The notes beneath the pieces were generated by a model. It searched no databases. It had not been told where the DNA came from and was given only the letters and a program-made list of their open reading frames with translations. From JAUZPB01 sp050262615 (GTDB lineage Bacteria > Bacteroidota > Ignavibacteria > Ignavibacteriales > SURF-24), in NCBI GenBank assembly GCA_050262615.1, contig JBLNEL010000329.1:1-64000 (forward strand): a stretch of DNA of 64,000 nt. Direction: 5' to 3'. The position numbers and the translations under genes are program-made. Positions 60,110 to 64,000 of this stretch are shown here, piece after piece. The first letter of the stretch is position 1, and every line of letters begins with the position of its first letter.

Positions 60110-60946
60110 ATGGGCAGCTTTTCAAACTCAAAGTATAACTTTAATGATGCTGATACGGTTTCAGTAATTGATGAACTTCCGTTATGGTCAGCACCTTTCG
60201 GACTGAAGCTTCTGGAGAAAATTAAATTAAAACCAAATCTTGCAGTACTTGATATTGGCTTCGGTCTTGGATTTCCGGCAATAGAAGCTGCACACAGGCT
60301 TGGAAGGACCTGCAGGGTTTATGGCATTGATCCCTGGGAAGCTGCAATAAAAAGGGCACAGAAGAAGGTCTCTATTTTTGATATGAAGAATATTGAACTG
60401 ATGAAGGGAGCGGCAGAGAGTATTCCGCTTCCGGATAGATCAATTGACCTGGTCATATCAAATAATGGTATTAATAATGTAAATGATCTAAGCCAGGTAT
60501 TCAGGGAGATCAGCAGAGTAGCCAGAAGCGGCGCACAGTTTGTGGCTACAGTAAACTCAGAAGGAACGATGATCGAGTTTTATAGAATATTCATGCAGGT
60601 CTTATCAGATTCCGGTTTAGAGGAAATAATTCCTAAAATAAAAAAGCATATTTACGAAAAGCGCCGGCCTAAGGAAGAGTTTGAAAGGCTCCTTGAAGAG
60701 AATGGATTCAAAATAGAGAATATATATGAAGATTCATTCAGGTACAGATTTACCGATGGAACTGCAATGTTTGACTATCCTTTTATTCAGTATGCATTTT
60801 TAGAAAGCTGGCTCTCATTAGTCCCGGAGGAAAGAGCCGATGAAATTTTTAATGAAATAGAAAAAAGGATGAATGAAGTAAGCAGGGTTTCAGGGGAATG
60901 GGTGCTTACAATTCCCTTTATGACAATAGATGCAGCAAAGAAATAA
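60110..60946 (+). CDS. SAM-dependent methyltransferase (UbiE/Methyltransf_11 type)
   Basis: The 278-residue protein has a class I methyltransferase core. Motif I VLDIGFGLGFPAIEAA lies at about 45-60, the acidic residue in VYGIDPWEAAIKRAQ binds the SAM ribose, and IPLPDRSIDLVISNNGINNV with VFREISRVARSGAQFVATV complete motifs II-III. The C-terminal third is more variable and presumably binds the substrate, which cannot be deduced. It is divergent from topoisomerase IB. A possible small gene overlaps or follows its 3' end. Confidence 0.9.
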   Translation: MGSFSNSKYNFNDADTVSVIDELPLWSAPFGLKLLEKIKLKPNLAVLDIGFGLGFPAIEAAHRLGRTCRVYGIDPWEAAIKRAQKKVSIFDMKNIELMKGAAESIPLPDRSIDLVISNNGINNVNDLSQVFREISRVARSGAQFVATVNSEGTMIEFYRIFMQVLSDSGLEEIIPKIKKHIYEKRRPKEEFERLLEENGFKIENIYEDSFRYRFTDGTAMFDYPFIQYAFLESWLSLVPEERADEIFNEIEKRMNEVSRVSGEWVLTIPFMTIDAAKK

Positions 60947-60954
60947 AACAGGTA

Positions 60955-61125
60955 TTGTTCAGACTGAAGACTCCGGGAGAGTTTATTTACACTCCGGGGC
61001 TTCCGTTTATTGAAAGCCAGATTGAAAGTCTTAAGAGTTTTGAAATAAAAAAGTATCCGGTTCCGGTTACAATAAAAGAGATTGAATCAATTTCATATGC
61101 AGTAAAAATTAAAAGGCTGCAATAG
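60955..61125 (+). CDS. Possible small protein after the methyltransferase
   Basis: A frame runs through 61125 with the peptide LFRLKTPGEFIYTPGLPFIE, then SQIESLKSFEIKKYPVPVTI. It looks like coding sequence and has a balanced composition, but I recognise no family. The start is uncertain: TTG at 60955, or ATG at 60898 overlapping the methyltransferase gene by 49 bases in another frame. A 9-bp hairpin begins at the last base of the stop codon (61125-61153), where a terminator would be expected, which mildly supports a real gene. With the TTG start it has 56 residues. Confidence 0.4.
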   Translation: MFRLKTPGEFIYTPGLPFIESQIESLKSFEIKKYPVPVTIKEIESISYAVKIKRLQ

Positions 61126-61153
61126 AAAGCCATATATATTAATAATGGCTTTC
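61125..61153 (+). terminator. Hairpin after the small downstream gene
   Basis: GAAAGCCAT (61125-61133) and ATGGCTTTC (61145-61153) form a 9-bp stem with an 11-base AT-rich loop. No clear T run follows. Confidence 0.5.
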
Positions 61154-61253
61154 CTTAAGAAATGTATTTCTGAAAGAAGAATATTTCTGAAAATACTATA
61201 TTTCTGTAAGAACGATTTCTCTTTAATAAAAAATTATCCAGCTGCAGGATAAA

Positions 61254-63617
61254 TTATCTTAATGCAAAATTGCGGAAATGTCTGCATTCGGCTAAAACTT
61301 CCTGATAGTATCTGGTATCAGAGTAATCTGATCTTAACTTACCAAAGAGTGTTCTATACTGCAGCGGTACCCTTTGCTGGTCGACACTTTGGGGTTTATT
61401 GTAAAAAGAGTTCAGTTCACATTTAGATGCCATAAACAAGCACTTTGCAGCAAATTCCCGGTCTTTTGTAAGGCTCATTGCCTTCAGGTAATAATTCTGT
61501 GCCTGTGAACAGTCATAGAAGCTATAGTTAAATCCCTCGTAGTATCCCCATGGGCTGGATGTTCTTCTAAATGCAGAAGCTATCCAGCTATTGCCGTAGT
61601 AGGACTTATTATATAATCCGTTAGCAATCAGAAAGTAATATGCTGCAGCGTTTGCAGTATCTGTTTTTGCCAGTTGTTCTAATTCCAGCATTCTTTTTGA
61701 GAAGCCCAAAATAGTATACCGGTTTATATTTAATGCATTATAGTCGCAGTCGTGGCAGTCTATTATGTGCACAGCAAAAGGATCAGCAGGCAGTTTTTCG
61801 CTCATATCATCGGAATACCTGTCAGAATTATATGTGCCAAGCTTTAAGACTGCCTTATCAAATTCTCCTTTTGCGATAAAGCTTTTTGCCTGAATATATT
61901 CAAGTTCATGAACGCTATAAGAATAGTTATCTATCAGAAACCTTTCAAATTCTGAAAATCTTTTCATATAATCCGAATTGTTTTTATACCAGTCATCCTG
62001 CTTAAACTTTTCTGATATGGTTTCGTATATTTTATCAACAGGTTCAAGATGGTAGTCTTTTTTTATATCGTAGCCGAAAGCATTATCATGCTCGTTAAAG
62101 AAAAATCCATATGTATAATTTTTCTGATCAATACTAATTCCAAGGCAAAGGTTAGCCTTAAGCTGGTCCCCCTGTTTCCAGTATTTTCTGGCAAGGGTAT
62201 TCATTATATATATAAGAGCTTCTTTAGCATTAAACCTATTGTCGTTGTTTAACTCATAAAGCCATTTGATATCGGCTGCCAGGTTATCTTCTGAATTTCT
62301 ATCAATATTACTTAGGCTGTTTACCTTATTTACTATTTCAGCGGTCTGTATGCGTCTTAAAAATGAGAAGTCATCTGCAGGGCAGGATTTTTTTGCTGCA
62401 AAGTAAAAAGGTTTTGCATCTTCAGTTCTGTTTATAAGAGTTGCGATATATCCTGCTGCAAAGTTCCAGAGGCAGGAGTTTGGGAGTTTATCTGACCCGG
62501 CAATTTTCTTTACCACTTCAAAAAGCTCATTGCCTGAAGAAAGCGGAAAGTCAGGATTATCTTCAAGATAAGACTTCTGGCCGGCCCAGTTAGCCTTAGT
62601 AGGAAGAATAAGTCTTTCAAGCCTGGTTATTTCTCTGGAAAGTAAAAGCAATGGATATTCAGACTTAGGTGAAAGGCTGAAGACAGGGCTGATAAACTGA
62701 ATGCTTTTACCGGGGTTCTGATATGCAGCCATTGTATAAATAAGAGCTTTTTCATTATTGTTTCTGCAGAGCCTAAGAGCTTCATTTACAAGCGAGTCTT
62801 CCTGAAGTTCAATGCTTAAGATACTTTGTCTTCTGCGGCTCAGGCAGTTATCAAATACACGTGAGAACAAATAATTAGATTCGGCATAGCGCCCAAGGCT
62901 TTTCAGAGCTCCTGCCTTATGAGCAAGTGACCAGTACTGAATAAGGCTTAAGTTATTCTTTTTATCAAAGAACCTGTCGTAGAGTTCAACGGTCTTATCG
63001 TACTGCTGTAAATAATGTGAAAGTCTGATTACCTGATAGGCATATCTTTCCCTTATAAAACTATTTTTTGCTTTCCTTAAGTTTTCGAGGCCCTTGTCGA
63101 TCAATTCTTTCATAAGCTGAGTGTTGTGGTGTTTTTCCTCCCAGCTATTATCGTTTGTAACTTCAGGCTCGCACTGTTTTGTAAACCTAAGGTAGTCAAT
63201 TATTTCGGAAGAGCGTAAGGTTTTCAGATACCTGACAAATGAATTATCTTCAAATCCCACGGGAAGTCTGCTGCCAGTTTTAAGATAGCTGCATATCTGC
63301 TCTAGTTCTTCAAAGGTGGTCTTATAAATTACTTTTTCGATGTGATCAGCAGATGGAACATCTTTTAAGAATTTCAGCCAGTCTTTAAGGTTAGCAGTAA
63401 GAGACTCCTCTGAACCGTCAAGCTGATCGGCAAATACATTTTCGCTTAAGAAAAAAGGTTTAAGATCAGGGATCTTATAAAGCGAGTTATCAAAAATAGT
63501 ATAGTAATCATCAGGAGACAGAGATGGACCACAGCTTTCAGCTTTCTTAAAAGTCAGCAGAAGAAATGCCGCACTAATTAAAACAGGAAATAATATTTTC
63601 AAACTTTGTTTTTTCAT
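61254..63617 (-). CDS. Large secreted protein with helical (TPR-like) repeats
   Basis: The 787-residue protein has a signal peptide (about 1-27) ending just before a CGP motif (ESCGPSLSPDDYYTIF). Much of the rest is alpha-helical, with pairs of helices resembling tetratricopeptide-type repeats (for example QYDKTVELYDRFFDKKNNLSL and KAGALKSLGRYAESNYLFSR). I do not recognise a named family; similar Cys-Gly-Pro starts occur in Bacteroidetes envelope proteins. Several Cys residues (HDCDYN, NSCLWNF, KSCPADD) could form disulfides or bind a cofactor. Its start overlaps the preceding gene by 44 bases, so the two are cotranscribed and presumably act together. Confidence 0.75.
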   Translation of the reverse strand: MKKQSLKILFPVLISAAFLLLTFKKAESCGPSLSPDDYYTIFDNSLYKIPDLKPFFLSENVFADQLDGSEESLTANLKDWLKFLKDVPSADHIEKVIYKTTFEELEQICSYLKTGSRLPVGFEDNSFVRYLKTLRSSEIIDYLRFTKQCEPEVTNDNSWEEKHHNTQLMKELIDKGLENLRKAKNSFIRERYAYQVIRLSHYLQQYDKTVELYDRFFDKKNNLSLIQYWSLAHKAGALKSLGRYAESNYLFSRVFDNCLSRRRQSILSIELQEDSLVNEALRLCRNNNEKALIYTMAAYQNPGKSIQFISPVFSLSPKSEYPLLLLSREITRLERLILPTKANWAGQKSYLEDNPDFPLSSGNELFEVVKKIAGSDKLPNSCLWNFAAGYIATLINRTEDAKPFYFAAKKSCPADDFSFLRRIQTAEIVNKVNSLSNIDRNSEDNLAADIKWLYELNNDNRFNAKEALIYIMNTLARKYWKQGDQLKANLCLGISIDQKNYTYGFFFNEHDNAFGYDIKKDYHLEPVDKIYETISEKFKQDDWYKNNSDYMKRFSEFERFLIDNYSYSVHELEYIQAKSFIAKGEFDKAVLKLGTYNSDRYSDDMSEKLPADPFAVHIIDCHDCDYNALNINRYTILGFSKRMLELEQLAKTDTANAAAYYFLIANGLYNKSYYGNSWIASAFRRTSSPWGYYEGFNYSFYDCSQAQNYYLKAMSLTKDREFAAKCLFMASKCELNSFYNKPQSVDQQRVPLQYRTLFGKLRSDYSDTRYYQEVLAECRHFRNFALR

Positions 63618-64000
63618 ATTTCTTTACTACTTCTTTATTAAGATGATAAAGTGCTAAAGTGAACCTGTTTTCTTTGATATGTTCTGAAATGATCTGAGCA
63701 GCCCGTGCAGTAAGATCAGCACTGACGGTTTCAATTTTAATTATATCATTTTCATAGAAGATATTTCCCCGGATAGCTGTCCGGGTTTTACATTTGAACT
63801 GGCCGGAAGAAATCTGAGTGAAATTACCTGTTTGTATTAATTCTTCAGAGCTCATTTCATTTAAAAGAGCAATAAGTTTTCCATTTCTGAATAATGATCC
63901 CCAGCTAAAAGCAGGAAGCACAACATCGAGCTTTAAGGGATACTTATCAAAATTATAAAGATATTTCTCAGCAGTCTGAGCATCAAAGATTGAATTCCTG
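63574..64000 (-). CDS. C-terminal part of a protein paired with the helical secreted protein (5' end outside window)
   Basis: The frame is open from the right window edge to the stop at 63574, about 141 residues, and contains YPLKLDVVLPAFSWGSLFRN followed by beta strands (QFKCKTRTAIRGNIFYENDIIKIETV) and a final helix region. The GTG at 63919-63921 inside it is not needed as a start because the frame continues upstream without a stop. No family is recognised. The 44-base overlap with the next gene marks an operon of two envelope-associated proteins of unknown role. Confidence 0.65.
   Translation of the reverse strand, partial: RNSIFDAQTAEKYLYNFDKYPLKLDVVLPAFSWGSLFRNGKLIALLNEMSSEELIQTGNFTQISSGQFKCKTRTAIRGNIFYENDIIKIETVSADLTARAAQIISEHIKENRFTLALYHLNKEVVKKYEKTKFENIISCFN

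Noticed and set aside
1..64000. tRNA, rRNA, CRISPR array, integrase, transposase or prophage genes
   Set aside because: None recognised by eye; no tRNA-like T-loop with matching acceptor stem and no regularly spaced repeat-spacer array. The tandem repeats have no spacers and are not CRISPR.

Overview
The window is ordinary chromosomal DNA of a low-GC, Gram-negative bacterium of the Bacteroidetes/Chlorobi/Ignavibacteriota assemblage, most likely an ignavibacterium. The grounds are: two secreted proteins ending in type-A type IX secretion (T9SS) sorting domains with the NYPNPFNP motif common in Ignavibacteriota; a bacillithiol-type YpdA reductase; many TTG starts with A-rich leaders; and two candidate TTG-N20-TAnnTTTG promoters. 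No tRNA, rRNA, CRISPR array, transposase or prophage gene was seen.

Layout. 1-4.1 kb: end of a GNAT-like gene, a REC-PAS response regulator, a 2,4-dienoyl-CoA reductase-like SDR and an NtrC-type regulator. 4.1-7.1 kb: a sigma-54-type promoter followed by a lone CheW-like protein and a Tat- and T9SS-tagged multicopper oxidase. 7.2-19.3 kb: M48 lipoprotein protease, GlpD, secreted 5'-nucleotidase, a Gly/Thr-rich SnoaL-like protein, a DUF6873/radical-SAM pair, a lipoprotein, a REC-first histidine kinase, YbjQ and an NmrA-like protein. 19.5-28.1 kb (minus strand): alaS, an APC permease and a three-gene two-component operon. Sigma-54-type promoters and shared CAAAATG-centred dyads suggest that this system controls itself and the permease.

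28.4-39.3 kb: a heme biosynthesis cluster in the order hemX-hemA-hemC-[tetR::hemD]-hemE-hemN-hemH-hemY-hemB. It covers glutamyl-tRNA to heme except hemL. The HemD step is encoded as one 466-residue protein with a complete N-terminal TetR repressor, the most striking feature here. An 11-bp direct repeat in helical phase flanks the likely operon promoter and is a candidate target of the TetR part.

39.7-64 kb: a second REC-first multi-PAS kinase, an M6-like secreted protease, an ArsR-DUF2087-GIY-YIG triple fusion, YpdA, an M2-like peptidase, a lone GroES-like protein, a MITE-like element, an aldo/keto reductase with an MFS exporter, a metallophosphoesterase, a frameshifted gene remnant, a BNR-repeat T9SS protein, a DUF3298-like protein, topoisomerase IB, a methyltransferase, and a pair of large secreted proteins running off the right edge.

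Two patterns cut across the window. Short tandem repeats (period mostly 14-18 bp, 2-5 copies) occur at about a dozen loci, mostly intergenic. An AT-rich element, with a TTCGGCAGG hairpin at two of three sites, lies immediately after stop codons.
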